Of a DNA stretch of 64,000 bases, positions 19,204-29,219 are shown in pieces. This DNA is from Larsenimonas salina (GTDB lineage Bacteria > Pseudomonadota > Gammaproteobacteria > Pseudomonadales > Halomonadaceae): the NCBI RefSeq assembly GCF_023736155.1, contig NZ_JAMLJJ010000001.1:1054001-1118000 (forward strand), given 5' to 3'. The position numbers and the translations under genes are program-made. The notes below the pieces were generated by a model. The model was not told the DNA's origin and did not search any database. It was given only the letters and a program-made list of their open reading frames with translations. Within the stretch, counting starts at the first letter, position 1, and each line of letters opens with the position of its first letter.

Positions 19204-20667
19204 ATGATCGGCGCCCTTCAACGCTGGCTTTTGAAAGGCTCGCCGGGCCTGATGCCGTTTCTGGCCATGGCGGGTCTCATGGCGATTCCGGAACACGCGT
19301 TCGTAAAGCGCGACGCCAGTCTCGAGCCGATCAAGAAACGCGAGTTTCTGCAGGTCTACAGCCGCAATACGCCAACCTCGTTCTATGAGGGGCGCCAGGG
19401 CTCGACCGGCTTTGAGTACGAACTTTTTCGCCGCCTCGGTGACCGGCTTGGCGTTCGCCTGGCGGTCGACCGCGAACACAATATCGCGGGCGTGCTGAGC
19501 GCCGTACGTCACCACGACGCGGATCTCGGGGCGGCGGGCCTGCCGCTCGCGCCGGGCACGCCCGGCGTGCATTACAGCAAGCCCCTGATGAACGCACAGC
19601 CGCTGGTGATCTATCACCGCGGCGACCGACGCCCGACAACGCTTGAGGATCTGGCTGATCTCGACGTGGTCGTCCTGGCGAACTCGGGGCCGGGCAAGGC
19701 CCTTCGAAAGGCTCAAGACCAGTTGCCGACACTGAGCTGGAAAGAAACCTCGACGCTTGAGGTCACCGACCTCATGCAACTGATCAACGACGGCCGACTG
19801 GACGCCGCCGTGATCTTCGACCATCAGTTCCGGCTAAACAGACTGTTTTACCCTCAGGTCGAAAACGGCTTTCCGCTTGGCCCGCCTCAATCGCTGGTGT
19901 GGGCCTTTCCTGCGAAGGGAAGCCTCGGCCTGGTCGAGGCGGCCAACCGATTCATCGACCAACAGCGAAGCTCAGGCCGCCTGCTTGCGTTGATTCATCA
20001 ATACTTCGGCGAGGACAATTACCTCGAATACGTCGGTGCCCGCCGGTTCAATCACCAGATCAAGACCACCCTGCCCCGCTACGAGGCCCTGTTCAAAGAG
20101 GCCAGTGACGACACCGGGCTCGACTGGAAGCTTTTGGCGGCGCTTGGGTATCAGGAATCGCACTGGAATCCGAACGCCGTCTCGCCGACCGGCGTTCGCG
20201 GGCTTATGATGCTGACCCGACCAACGGCTCGCCGAATGGGTATTGCAAACCGGCGAGACGCCGCTCAAAGTATCGACGGCGGCGCGCGCTACCTGAAAAG
20301 CATCAAGGCGCGGCTGCCGGATGGCCTTGAAGAGCCTGACCGTACCTGGGCGGCGCTTGCCTCCTACAACATCGGGCTTGGCCACATTCTCGACGCGCGA
20401 AAACTGGTTCGGCTTCAAGGAAAGAACCCGGACACCTGGGAGAACATCAAGGCCGCACTGCCGCTTCTCCAGAAACGCCATTGGTACCAACAGGTTGCCC
20501 ACGGCTACGCACCTGGACATATCGCGGTGTATTACGTTCGAAATATCCAGCGCTATTACGCCATGCTCGATTACGTGACCCGTAATCAGCGACGGTTTTC
20601 ACCACCCAATCGCATCAAGGACGATGACCAGCTCCCTGATTTCAATACTGTTCCGCCGGTGGACTGA
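19204..20667 (+). CDS. mltF: Membrane-bound lytic murein transglycosylase F
   Basis: MltF cleaves peptidoglycan glycan strands. From the ATG at 19204 the 487-residue protein has an N-terminal membrane/signal segment (GLMPFLAMAGLMAIPEHAF), a periplasmic SBP_bac_3-like regulatory domain (about 45-260), and a C-terminal SLT domain with catalytic Glu in GYQESHWNPNAVSPTG and the GLMMLT and AALASYNIGLGH motifs. It lies next to purL but divergent, as in many gammaproteobacteria. Its last 44 nt overlap the start of a diguanylate cyclase gene, which is unusual. The ribosome site is weak. Confidence 0.93.
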   Translation: MIGALQRWLLKGSPGLMPFLAMAGLMAIPEHAFVKRDASLEPIKKREFLQVYSRNTPTSFYEGRQGSTGFEYELFRRLGDRLGVRLAVDREHNIAGVLSAVRHHDADLGAAGLPLAPGTPGVHYSKPLMNAQPLVIYHRGDRRPTTLEDLADLDVVVLANSGPGKALRKAQDQLPTLSWKETSTLEVTDLMQLINDGRLDAAVIFDHQFRLNRLFYPQVENGFPLGPPQSLVWAFPAKGSLGLVEAANRFIDQQRSSGRLLALIHQYFGEDNYLEYVGARRFNHQIKTTLPRYEALFKEASDDTGLDWKLLAALGYQESHWNPNAVSPTGVRGLMMLTRPTARRMGIANRRDAAQSIDGGARYLKSIKARLPDGLEEPDRTWAALASYNIGLGHILDARKLVRLQGKNPDTWENIKAALPLLQKRHWYQQVAHGYAPGHIAVYYVRNIQRYYAMLDYVTRNQRRFSPPNRIKDDDQLPDFNTVPPVD

Positions 20668-22582
20668 ACTCGCGCAGCTCGTTGCTGCGTTGCTCATTGT
20701 CGGCGCATTCGGACAGGAACCGATCCTGTCCAATGGGCTGCTCTGTTTCGGCGGCCTGCTGTATCTAGCCCTTGGACGGCCCTTTTTTCGCGCACGTCTC
20801 CGGCTTTCGCGCGCGCTTAATGTCGGTTATCTGGCATTGATCGTTCCAATACTTGCCTGCTACGTGATGCCGACCAGCTGGGTCAATCAAGAGCAGTGGC
20901 ACAGCCTGTTCGACCGCGTAAGCTTTGGCCACCTGACGTATTACGACCAACCGGCCCTGATCGGGCTACTGGCGATCATTTTGTTGGCGTTTTACCGGAG
21001 CGGTGGACGTTTTGCGCGGCTCTGCGCGCCGATGATCATTGTCATGGCGGTCACGCTGCTCACGCTTCAGTTCTATCTGCAGGCAAACGACACGCTGCAC
21101 GAGGTTCGGCCATTGCCGCTGCCGCTGCTGGCCGGCCTTCTCTTGATCGCGCTGTCGAAAATCGATCCGCGCCTTCTGAGGCGGCGCTATCACCCCTACC
21201 GCCCGACACTTACTGCGCTGATTCTTGGGGCGTTTGTCATGAGCACATCGCTTGTGTACTGGCATTATCAGAACGTTCAAATGCAGTACCGCTTGAACAG
21301 CGACTCTCGGACCATCAGTAACGACGTCCTCGAGCAGCTCGATCAGGCGCTGGAAAGCCACGATCAGTCGATGGAGCACCTCAACCGTATCTGGAACATG
21401 CTCGATCAAGCGCCGACGCAGGCCCAATGGCAGGCGATCGTATCGATCTACTTCGATACGTTCACGTTTGAAAAGGCGCTGGCCTTCGTTTCGCCCTCCG
21501 GCGTGATCGAGCGCTACCAGAGCCGCGGGGCAGCACATGAGGACGTCATCGGTAAACCGCTCAGCGCGGTAGCCCCGCCCCTTGATGCCCATGAGCCGGA
21601 CTTTTCACCCACCACCTCAAGCGATACACAGATCGTGCTGCTTGATGGTCAGGTGCCAAGCCTCATGTATTACTTTTCAAGCCATTCGCAAAACGGCCAC
21701 GTGATCGGCGCCACCGTCAGCATTCTAAGCATTCCGGCGCTGCTTGATTCATTGAACGATTACCTGAGCGAACACCGGGTCGCGCTGAGCGTCATCCTTA
21801 AGGGCGATACGCTCTATAGCCGGGCCCCGAGCGAGAAGATCAGCGACCTTCGCTACTGCAACATGCTTGCCATCGGCGACTCCGGGCTGACGCTTTGCAC
21901 GGCACCGACCCAGAGATGGCTTGCAGACGAGCATGGCAACCTGGCCGATATCGTACTGGTCACTGGCCTGATCTTCGCGCTGATGACCTTCGCGCTTGTA
22001 CGCCTCAACCGCCAGATCAACGATCAGCGTCACAAGGCGCAAAAGGCCAAGGCGCGGCTGGAGCAGGAAATCGAGCAGCGAAAGCTCCTTCAGTATCAGG
22101 TGGAGTGGCTGGCCCACCACGACGAACTGACCGGCCTTGCCAACCGGCGTCACTTCATCCATCAGGTTCAAAACCATCCGTCACGCGCCATCGCGGTCGC
22201 CATGATCGACATCGACCACTTCAAGGCCATCAACGACCGCCTCGGCCACCATCAGGGCGACCGTTTCCTGAAAGGAATCGCCTCGGCGCTTTCAAGCTCG
22301 GTGTCACGCTACCAGGGCTCGCTTGCCCGCTACGGCGGGGAAGAGTTCATCGCGCTGTTCGCCCAACACGAGCTCTGCCCAGGGGCACTCGAAAAGACCA
22401 TTCGCGCGGCCGTGGATGCCACAGGGCTGATTCATCCGCTGACCCAACGCCCGGTGACGGTCAGTCTCGGCGTGGCCCTGGGATTTCAGGAAGACATCGA
22501 GCAGTTGATCATTCGCGCCGATGAAGCGCTCTACCGCGCCAAGCAGCAGGGACGAGATCAGTTGGTTATTGCCAAGGAGTGA
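20624..22582 (+). CDS. Membrane-bound diguanylate cyclase (GGDEF)
   Basis: The 652-residue protein begins with about seven hydrophobic segments (roughly residues 15-215). An extracytoplasmic sensing region of some 200 residues follows (AFVSPSGVIERYQSRG, dCache-like by pattern), then another membrane helix (LADIVLVTGLIFALMTFALV), a short coiled coil and a GGDEF domain with active-site motif GGEEF. The GGDEF start DELTGLANRRHF is intact, so c-di-GMP synthesis is expected. No EAL domain is present. The start lies inside the end of mltF (44-nt overlap) with AAGGA only 2 nt upstream, so translation is probably coupled to mltF. Confidence 0.88.
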   Translation: MTSSLISILFRRWTELAQLVAALLIVGAFGQEPILSNGLLCFGGLLYLALGRPFFRARLRLSRALNVGYLALIVPILACYVMPTSWVNQEQWHSLFDRVSFGHLTYYDQPALIGLLAIILLAFYRSGGRFARLCAPMIIVMAVTLLTLQFYLQANDTLHEVRPLPLPLLAGLLLIALSKIDPRLLRRRYHPYRPTLTALILGAFVMSTSLVYWHYQNVQMQYRLNSDSRTISNDVLEQLDQALESHDQSMEHLNRIWNMLDQAPTQAQWQAIVSIYFDTFTFEKALAFVSPSGVIERYQSRGAAHEDVIGKPLSAVAPPLDAHEPDFSPTTSSDTQIVLLDGQVPSLMYYFSSHSQNGHVIGATVSILSIPALLDSLNDYLSEHRVALSVILKGDTLYSRAPSEKISDLRYCNMLAIGDSGLTLCTAPTQRWLADEHGNLADIVLVTGLIFALMTFALVRLNRQINDQRHKAQKAKARLEQEIEQRKLLQYQVEWLAHHDELTGLANRRHFIHQVQNHPSRAIAVAMIDIDHFKAINDRLGHHQGDRFLKGIASALSSSVSRYQGSLARYGGEEFIALFAQHELCPGALEKTIRAAVDATGLIHPLTQRPVTVSLGVALGFQEDIEQLIIRADEALYRAKQQGRDQLVIAKE

Positions 22583-22588
22583 CCGAAT

Positions 22589-23047
22589 TTACTCGGCGCG
22601 ACGTGTCTTGAAGAACTCGGTCAGAAGTCGCTTGCAGGGCGTGGCCAGTACCCCGCCCTGATGGTTGACCCGATGGTTGAACCAGGGCTGATCGGCAAGA
22701 TTCGCCACCGAGGCCAGCATGCCGGTACGCGGTTCACGGGCGCCATAGACCACGCGCTCGATGCGGGCGTGGATCATCGCGCCCAGGCACATCATGCACG
22801 GCTCGAGCGTGACATAGACCGTGCACCCCTGAAGCCGGTAGTTACCGCACTCGGCCGACGCCGCTCTCAGCGCCTGGATTTCGGCGTGGGCAGTCGGGTC
22901 GTGATCGCGACGCGGCGCGTTGTACCCCGCCCCGATGATTACGCCCTCGGCGTTCACGACCACCGCCCCGATCGGCACTTCTCCTTCGGCCAGAGCCAGA
23001 CGCGCCTGATCCAGCGCACGGTGCATAAAGAATTCATCACGAGCCAT
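22589..23047 (-). CDS. tadA: tRNA-specific adenosine deaminase
   Basis: TadA deaminates the wobble adenosine of tRNA-Arg(ACG) to inosine. The 152-residue protein carries the zinc/catalytic motifs HAE at 54-56 and PCMMC with Cys84 and Cys87, plus the C-terminal helix used for tRNA binding (CKRLLTEFFKTRR). It converges on the cyclase gene with 6 nt between stops. Adjacency to mltF and purL is common in this bacterial group. Confidence 0.95.
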   Translation of the reverse strand: MARDEFFMHRALDQARLALAEGEVPIGAVVVNAEGVIIGAGYNAPRRDHDPTAHAEIQALRAASAECGNYRLQGCTVYVTLEPCMMCLGAMIHARIERVVYGAREPRTGMLASVANLADQPWFNHRVNHQGGVLATPCKRLLTEFFKTRRAE

Positions 23048-23150
23048 CTACGCTACACTTTCGCTAATTCATGAGCCCCCAGTGTACTCGACCCTATGGG
23101 GCGTCATCATGACCGTTTCTGTTCTTACATCGATGTTTTCGGAGTTGACC

Positions 23151-23960
23151 ATGTCAGACCCGCTCGACACCCTGACCCGGCTCATGAGCCCGGCACCACT
23201 GTCTTCTGACCGTTTTCAAGGCCAGAGTCAGGATCTGGGACTGCCCCAGCTGTTCGGGGGCCAAGTGCTGGGACAAGCCCTTTACGCCGCCCAGGACAGC
23301 GTCGACGAAGACCGGGTAGCCCATTCCCTTCACAGCTACTTTATCTCAGCCGGTGATCCACACCGGCCGGTCGACTACGCCGTTGAATCCCTGCGCGATG
23401 GCGGCAGCTTTTCGACCCGCCGCGTCGTCGCCACCCAGGGCGATACCACGCTCTTTATCTGTAGCGCGTCGTTTCAGCGCGCCGAATCCGGCCTCAGCCA
23501 CCAGCATGACCACGAGGCACTGACCATGCCGGAGGATCTGATCGATGCTGGCGCAAAGGTTACCCGCTATCCGGGCCAGCACCCTATCGAGTTTCTAAAC
23601 GTTCCCACGAACGAACCCACGCGCCACCAGCACTGGTTTCGACTGAACGGACACACCAGATTGACACCGGTACTCTCCCAGGTGCTTCTGGCTTACTGCT
23701 CGGATTTCTATCTGCTCGCCACCAGCCTGAAGCCCCACGACCGCGACTTTCGCGACTCTGACCTTCAGATCGCAAGCCTTGACCACGCGCTCTGGTTTCA
23801 CGAGCACGCCGACCCGACCGACTGGCTCCTGTTCGATATGACAACGTCCTGGACCGGCGGCGGACGCGGTCTATGCCAGGGGGCACTCTACGACCGCTAC
23901 GGCGTACGCGTAGCGACCGTCATGCAGGAAGGTCTTATCCGGGTGAAAAGCGCATCCTGA
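23151..23960 (+). CDS. tesB: Acyl-CoA thioesterase II
   Basis: TesB hydrolyses medium- and long-chain acyl-CoA. The 269-residue double hot-dog protein starts at the ATG at 23151 (MSDPLDTLTRL) with GGAG 6 nt upstream. Family features include FGGQVLGQALYAA, LHSYFISAGDPHRPVDY and the second-domain stretch SLDHALWFHEHADPTDWLLFD, whose Asp belongs to the Asp-Thr-Gln catalytic set. It converges on the DUF4385 gene. Confidence 0.94.
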   Translation: MSDPLDTLTRLMSPAPLSSDRFQGQSQDLGLPQLFGGQVLGQALYAAQDSVDEDRVAHSLHSYFISAGDPHRPVDYAVESLRDGGSFSTRRVVATQGDTTLFICSASFQRAESGLSHQHDHEALTMPEDLIDAGAKVTRYPGQHPIEFLNVPTNEPTRHQHWFRLNGHTRLTPVLSQVLLAYCSDFYLLATSLKPHDRDFRDSDLQIASLDHALWFHEHADPTDWLLFDMTTSWTGGGRGLCQGALYDRYGVRVATVMQEGLIRVKSAS

Positions 23961-23963
23961 GGC

Positions 23964-24404
23964 TTACTTTGACTGGCGTTTTTTGTGCGCCTCCTTGAGC
24001 GCTTGATAGTGCGGGTCAGCCTTGGCCTTTTTCAGATAACTCATGAAGATTTCGGCCGAGCGGGCTTTTTCGGGGTCGTAGTAAGGCGTGTCATCTGCTG
24101 GCTCATTTGCTTTCGCGTTCTTGCGTCCGCCCTTGTTGCGGGCGTAGCGCTGTGAGCGGGTATAGCCCATTTGAAGGTACTTGCGAGCCATGTCCATACC
24201 GACAAACTCATCGCGCTCGCCGTAGTCCAGAAACTTTCCGTAGATCATCTTCGCGGACTGCTCGGCGACGTCCGGGGTCTTGAACTGCCAATGCGGCAAC
24301 AGCTCCCCCTTATAGGGCTGAACCTTAAACACACCCTGCTCCCCGCGGCCGATGCGGTACTCTTGCGGATGGGCGCGATAATCGATCGGGTCTTCGACAC
24401 TCAT
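23964..24404 (-). CDS. DUF4385 family protein
   Basis: A soluble protein of 146 residues with the conserved DUF4385 signature (YRIGRGEQGVFKVQPYKGE, PHWRF-like LPHWQFKT, FVGMDMARKYLQMG). Function unknown. The start is the ATG at 24404, with GGGAG 5 nt upstream; a GTG two codons earlier would overlap that site. The C-terminus is Lys-rich and may bind nucleic acid, which is inference only. Confidence 0.82.
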   Translation of the reverse strand: MSVEDPIDYRAHPQEYRIGRGEQGVFKVQPYKGELLPHWQFKTPDVAEQSAKMIYGKFLDYGERDEFVGMDMARKYLQMGYTRSQRYARNKGGRKNAKANEPADDTPYYDPEKARSAEIFMSYLKKAKADPHYQALKEAHKKRQSK

Positions 24405-24606
24405 GGGCACTCCCTTGCCATGATGAAAGTGTGCAGGCGCCAGGGCTCAGACAGTACAAGCACGTTCGCCTGTCGACTAAAGGTAGACCCACCCGCCTGG
24501 AACGCACCACCGCATCGCTCTGCCAAGGCTTTTGCGCGCATAGGGCTGCCAAGCCCGGGTAACTTAAGTAGAATCCCTTCTTTCACTCACGTGATGGACA
24601 CACGAC

Positions 24607-25335
24607 ATGGGCAGAGCCTTTCAAAACCGCAAAGAGTCCATGGCCAAGACAGCTGCGGCCAAGACCAAGGTGTACAGCAAGTACGGTCGAGAAATTTACG
24701 TTTGTGCCAAAGCCGGCGGCGTTGACCCGAACAGCAACCTCTCGCTTCGCAACATGATCGATCGCGCCAAGAAGGATCAGGTGCCAACGCATGTCATCGA
24801 CAAGGCGCTCGATAAGGCCAAGGGCGGCGGCGGCGAGGACTATTCGCCAGCGCGCTACGAAGGCTTCGGCCCGGGCAACTGCATGGTGATCGTCGAGTGC
24901 CTGACCGATAACCCCAACCGCAGTTACGGCGATGTTCGGGGCGTGTTCACCAAGAACAAGAGCAAGATCGGTACTCAGGGTACCGTCAGCCACATGTTCG
25001 ATCATTGCGCGATCTTCTCGTTCGCAGGCGAGGATGAAGAGGCGGTGCTCGAGGCACTGATGGAGGCCGACGTCGACGTCACTGACATCGAATCCGAAGA
25101 CGGGCATATCACGGTTTTCGCCCCGCATACCGATTACGCAAAAACCCGCCAGGCCCTGCAGGACACGTTCGAGGGCGTCGATTTCGACACCGATGAAATT
25201 CAGTTTTTGCCGCAGACAACAACCGCCATCGCAGGCGATGACGTCGCGCAGTTCGAGAAGTTCATCGATATGCTCAATGACCTCGAAGACGTGCAAAACG
25301 TCTACCACAACGCCGAGTTGCCCGAGGAACACTGA
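24607..25335 (+). CDS. YebC/PmpR-family regulator or translation factor (YeeN type)
   Basis: The 242-residue protein belongs to the YebC/TACO1 family, DNA-binding regulators or factors aiding ribosomes at difficult motifs. It begins [15 protein letters not shown] and continues [19 protein letters not shown], the form of the E. coli YeeN paralogue rather than the ruvABC-linked YebC. The three domains and the acidic C-terminal [11 protein letters not shown] are present. No ruvC or ruvA gene is adjacent, which agrees with the paralogue assignment. Confidence 0.88.
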   Translation: MGRAFQNRKESMAKTAAAKTKVYSKYGREIYVCAKAGGVDPNSNLSLRNMIDRAKKDQVPTHVIDKALDKAKGGGGEDYSPARYEGFGPGNCMVIVECLTDNPNRSYGDVRGVFTKNKSKIGTQGTVSHMFDHCAIFSFAGEDEEAVLEALMEADVDVTDIESEDGHITVFAPHTDYAKTRQALQDTFEGVDFDTDEIQFLPQTTTAIAGDDVAQFEKFIDMLNDLEDVQNVYHNAELPEEH

Positions 25336-25448
25336 GCCGCTCGGGGCCCGTGCATGGCGCGGGCTCCTCGCTTTCCAACGATTGACGCACGCCGTTTTTG
25401 GCCACGCCCTTGTTTGATACGGACAGCGCCTGCCGCCACGCAGCCCGC

Positions 25449-25475
25449 TCAAGTTTCGCCTGAAGTTGCCGCTAG
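25449..25475 (+). promoter_or_regulatory. Sigma-28 (FliA) promoter of the flagellin gene
   Basis: TCAAGTTT, an 11-nt spacer, then GCCGCTAG: close to the FliA consensus TAAAGTTT-N11-GCCGATAA (7 of 8 and 6 of 8). It sits 37 nt before the flagellin ATG, implying a leader of about 30 nt. Confidence 0.85.
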
Positions 25476-25511
25476 TTGGGGAAGACACTCATTAGCGTGA
25501 TAATAACTACT

Positions 25512-26960
25512 ATGGCGACGATCTCAACGAATCTGCTTTCGCTGTCCACCCAACAGCATCAGATGCGTGCACAGAACCAGTTGTCGAAGGCCATCGAACG
25601 ACTGTCCACCGGGCAACGCATCAACTCCGCATCCGACGACGCGGCCGGTCAGGCCAAAGCGAATCGCATGACGGCCAACATCAACGCCGACCGCCAGATC
25701 GGCCGCGGCATCAACGACGGCATCAGCCTTGCACAGACCGCCGAAGGCGGGCTCGACGGCATCAACGGGCTTTTGCAGCGCGCCCGCGAACTGGCGGTGC
25801 AATCGGCCAACGGCACGTTGTCGGACGACGACCGCGCCGCCATCAATCGGGAGTTCTTCACCCTGCGCGATGAGATCGACCGCATCGCCACAGACACCGA
25901 GATATTCGGCAAGACCCCGCTTGCCGGCGAGCCCAAGCTGACCGGCACGCCGCTTGGCAATACGCCTCATGTGGTCGACGTCTTCGATGACGGCAGCCAG
26001 AGCTACTCATCAGGCGTCAAGGCCATCGCCTATGTGCCGGCAGGAACAACCAATTTCCAGCTGACCATCAACTCCTACAATCAGGACGATGATCTGCAGG
26101 TATTCACCGCCGACGGTAAGCACCTGGTGGGTACCCCCCTTGAGGGCGCGACGGCTGACTATACCTGGTCACACAACGGCGTCACCGATCGCGCGACCGC
26201 CACCAGCCAACTGCTGACCGAGGCCGATGGTTTCGACAGTGGCGCCACCTACGACGACAGCAATTTCGTCGACGCCACCGGCAGCTACAACAGCGGCGGC
26301 GCGGTGAGCAACACCTACAACGGCATGACCATCACCTACACCGGCGACGGCGATCGCACTGCGGCAACCACGGACGGCGAGTTCAACAACGGCCGTCTCA
26401 ACGGCGCCGAGGCGTCTCAAACCGTCGAACAGATCACGGTCGATACCGTCAGCGAAAACCTTCTTCTGTTCGTCTCCGGGGAAGGATCTTTCACCGCCAA
26501 TGCCACCTGGGACACGCTCCCCGAGACGCAGTACGCCGACGGCATTACCCCGACCAACACCGATACCGAGATCGTCATGAACGCCGATTACGGTCAGGCG
26601 CTCGACACACTGACCATCGAATCGACCCCGGCCGACAGCGAGGCCCTCGGCATTGCCGGTACCGCCCTCGACCCGATCGAGAAAGCCCGCGAGGCCTTGG
26701 CCGAGCTGGATTCCGCCATGCTCACCGTCGATGGCTACCGAAGCCAATACGGCGCAGTTCAGAACCGGCTGGAAGGTGCGATGGATGCGGCTACAAACCG
26801 GGCAACGATCACTGAAGCGGCGCGCTCACGCATCATGGACGCGGACTACGCGGTCGAGGCCTCGAACATGACTCGAGCACAGATCGTGAGTCAGGCAAGC
26901 AACGCCATGCTCGCCCAGGCCAATCAGACGCCGGAGGCCATGCTGAGCCTGCTGCAGTGA
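25512..26960 (+). CDS. fliC: Flagellin
   Basis: Filament subunit of 482 residues starting MATISTNLLSLSTQQ at 25512. The N-terminal D0/D1 domain (1-140) has RLSTGQRINSASDDAAGQA, and the C-terminal D1/D0 domain (about 400-482) ends NAMLAQANQTPEAMLSLLQ. The middle 250 residues are variable, acidic and Thr/Asp-rich, the surface-exposed part. A sigma-28 promoter lies upstream, but no Shine-Dalgarno is seen within 15 nt of the ATG. No fliD, fliS or second flagellin is nearby, and it ends 9 nt from a convergent gene with no terminator visible. Confidence 0.94.
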   Translation: MATISTNLLSLSTQQHQMRAQNQLSKAIERLSTGQRINSASDDAAGQAKANRMTANINADRQIGRGINDGISLAQTAEGGLDGINGLLQRARELAVQSANGTLSDDDRAAINREFFTLRDEIDRIATDTEIFGKTPLAGEPKLTGTPLGNTPHVVDVFDDGSQSYSSGVKAIAYVPAGTTNFQLTINSYNQDDDLQVFTADGKHLVGTPLEGATADYTWSHNGVTDRATATSQLLTEADGFDSGATYDDSNFVDATGSYNSGGAVSNTYNGMTITYTGDGDRTAATTDGEFNNGRLNGAEASQTVEQITVDTVSENLLLFVSGEGSFTANATWDTLPETQYADGITPTNTDTEIVMNADYGQALDTLTIESTPADSEALGIAGTALDPIEKAREALAELDSAMLTVDGYRSQYGAVQNRLEGAMDAATNRATITEAARSRIMDADYAVEASNMTRAQIVSQASNAMLAQANQTPEAMLSLLQ

Positions 26961-26969
26961 TGGGCGTGG

Positions 26970-29078
26970 TTAAAACTGATAGTCCACGGTCGCGGTCAGG
27001 CTGCGCTCGGCTCCAAAGTAGCAATACGATAAGGAGTTGCAGGCTGCCACGTAGGATTTATCCAGCAAATTTGCAACATTGATACGAATCGAGGCATCAT
27101 TCAGACCAAGCGCACCCAGCCCCGCGCCAAACGCTGCATCCACCAGCGTATAATCCGGCACCCGTTTGATATTGGCACGATCGGCCTCGATGCCTCCGAC
27201 GTAGCGCACGCCGAGCCCTACGTTTACGTTATCGACGTCAGAGAGAGTGTAAATGCCCCAGGCACTGGCCTGATGCCTGGGCGCATAGACCGCCTGGTGG
27301 CCCTCTTCACTCTCATCATCGCTTTTCGAGTAAGTAATGTCGGTATAGCTATAGCCGGCCTTGAGTGATAGACGAGGCGTCAGCTCCACATCCGCTTCAA
27401 GCTCTACCCCCTGTGAACGAATCTCACCGACCGCGCGGTACGGATCCGACGGTTGCTCCTTGGTCGCCACGTTTTCCTGAGTGATTCGAAACAGGGAAGC
27501 GGTGTAGAGATCCGAGGTGCCCGGCGGCCTGAACTTCAGGCCCCCTTCCCACTGTGTGCCTGTCATCGGCTCGAGCAGATCGCCCGACTCATCGACAAAG
27601 CTGGTGGGCGTAAACGCCGTGTTATAGCTTGCGTACGGCGCCAGGCCGCTATCGAATCGGTACAGGAGCCCGGCACGGCCGCTGAACTCCGTCTCATCGA
27701 GCGTACTGTCATTACTACCAAGGCGGTCCTTGTTCTCGATCTCGACCCGATCCAACCGCCCCCCAACGGTCGCATGCCAACCGCCATAGGCGATTTGATC
27801 CTGTATATAAATCCCGGTCTGACTCAGCTCATGGCGCTCGCGGTTGGTCACCGTAAAGTCTCCCGAAGGTCGTGCGCCATAGCTGGGGTTGAACGCATCG
27901 AGTGCGGGAAAGCTGCCCGAACGCCAGACAACATCATTGGCACGCGTTTGATAGTCAAGCCCGAAAAGTAGTGTATGTTCGACGTCGGCGTGTTCGAACC
28001 TCATTTCGAGCTGGTTATCCAGCGTCCAGGCCTGCAGCGATTCCCTGGCCCCTGAGTAGAAACGTTGTAGCGTCGTCGAGTCTGGCGAGCCCCACTCGTA
28101 GCCATAGACTTGATCCATATCGACGTCGGAATCAAGGTAGCGAAACTTCTGGCGCGCAATAGCGGCATCGGAAACGTAGTGCGTAAGGCTATAGCCCACC
28201 ATGCGCTGCGTGCGCTCAAACCCGTCGAAAGCCTCTTCGCCATCGAAAAACGTATTATCGATGTGGCGGCCATTATGTGAGGTCACGGCGCCATCATACG
28301 GTACGCCGGAATGATACCCACCTTCAGGGTCCTTCTGGAGATAAGCCATGAAGGTCACACTGGTATCGTCGGTCACATCCCACGTGAGCGAAGGCGCGAA
28401 TGCATAGCGTTTTTCCTCGACAGGGCCAAACTGGGTATCCCGCGAACTGCCCAGACCAACCAACCGATAGGCCACACGGCGCTAGTCGCCGAGAGGTCCG
28501 GAAAAATCGAACGCCATACTGCGTGTCGCGTTGTTATCAGCACGTACTCGAAGTGCGTTGCGAGCCTCAAACAGTGGTTTCTTGCTGGTAAGCGCCACCA
28601 GACCGCCCGGAGAAGAGCGGCCATACAGCACGGAAGCCGGTCCCTTGACGATGTCGACTTGCTCAAGAAACCACGGGTCGATCACCATCGAACTATAGCC
28701 ATTGGTGTCGCCCATGATCTTTAAACCATCAAGAAACGTGTTACTGAGGCTGCCGTCGGAAAAGCCGCGCATAACAAGATAATCGTAACGATTAGATGCC
28801 CCGACCTGATTGGCAAAGACTCCTGGCGTGTATTCAGCGGCATCCCCGATGGTACTCACTCCTCGAGCATCCATCTCTGCCCTGTCGATCCGGGATACTG
28901 ATTGAGGCGTTTCGATGGAGAGTGTCTCGGTCTTGGTCGCAGCTTCGCCGACCACGGTCATGGTCTCTCCACTCGCCGCTGCCATCACAGGCCAGGCATT
29001 ACCGATCAAAAGTCCAGTAAGTACTGGCGTGGAAAGAGTAGTGATGCGCCCATCTTCACGCGCTTTTCCCTGAGTCAT
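26970..29078 (-). pseudogene. TonB-dependent siderophore receptor interrupted by an in-frame amber codon
   Basis: The two parts read in one frame. The N-terminal piece (28482-29078) has a signal peptide, TonB box-like TMTVVGEA, and the plug domain (ETPQSVSRIDRAEMD, VDIVKGPASVLYGRSSPGGL). The C-terminal piece (26970-28475) is the 22-strand barrel and ends with the OMP signature TATVDYQF. A single TAG at 28482-28484 falls in SGPLGD-stop-RRVAYRLVG; a C-to-T change of CAG would create it. Without it the protein would be about 702 residues, normal for ferrichrome/ferrioxamine-type receptors. A Fur box precedes the start and an AraC regulator is upstream, so the locus looks otherwise intact and freshly broken, or holds a sequencing error. 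AAGG lies 8 nt before the ATG at 29078. Confidence 0.88.
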
Positions 29079-29137
29079 ATTAATGGCCTTCACCCATTTT
29101 ATGCGACCGGCGCCCAATCGCCGGCCTTCCTTTTTTA

Positions 29138-29158
29138 TGAGTGAGAATTATTATCTTT
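29138..29158 (-). promoter_or_regulatory. Fur box upstream of the TonB-dependent receptor
   Basis: On the minus strand AAAGATAATAATTCTCACTC matches the Fur consensus (GATAATGATAATCATTATC) in most positions. It lies about 60 nt before the receptor start, consistent with iron repression. Confidence 0.75.
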
Positions 29159-29219
29159 TACAGATCCATCGGCTTTTGCGCGATGCCGAGATCCTAATGC
29201 GAGATGACGACGATAGAGG

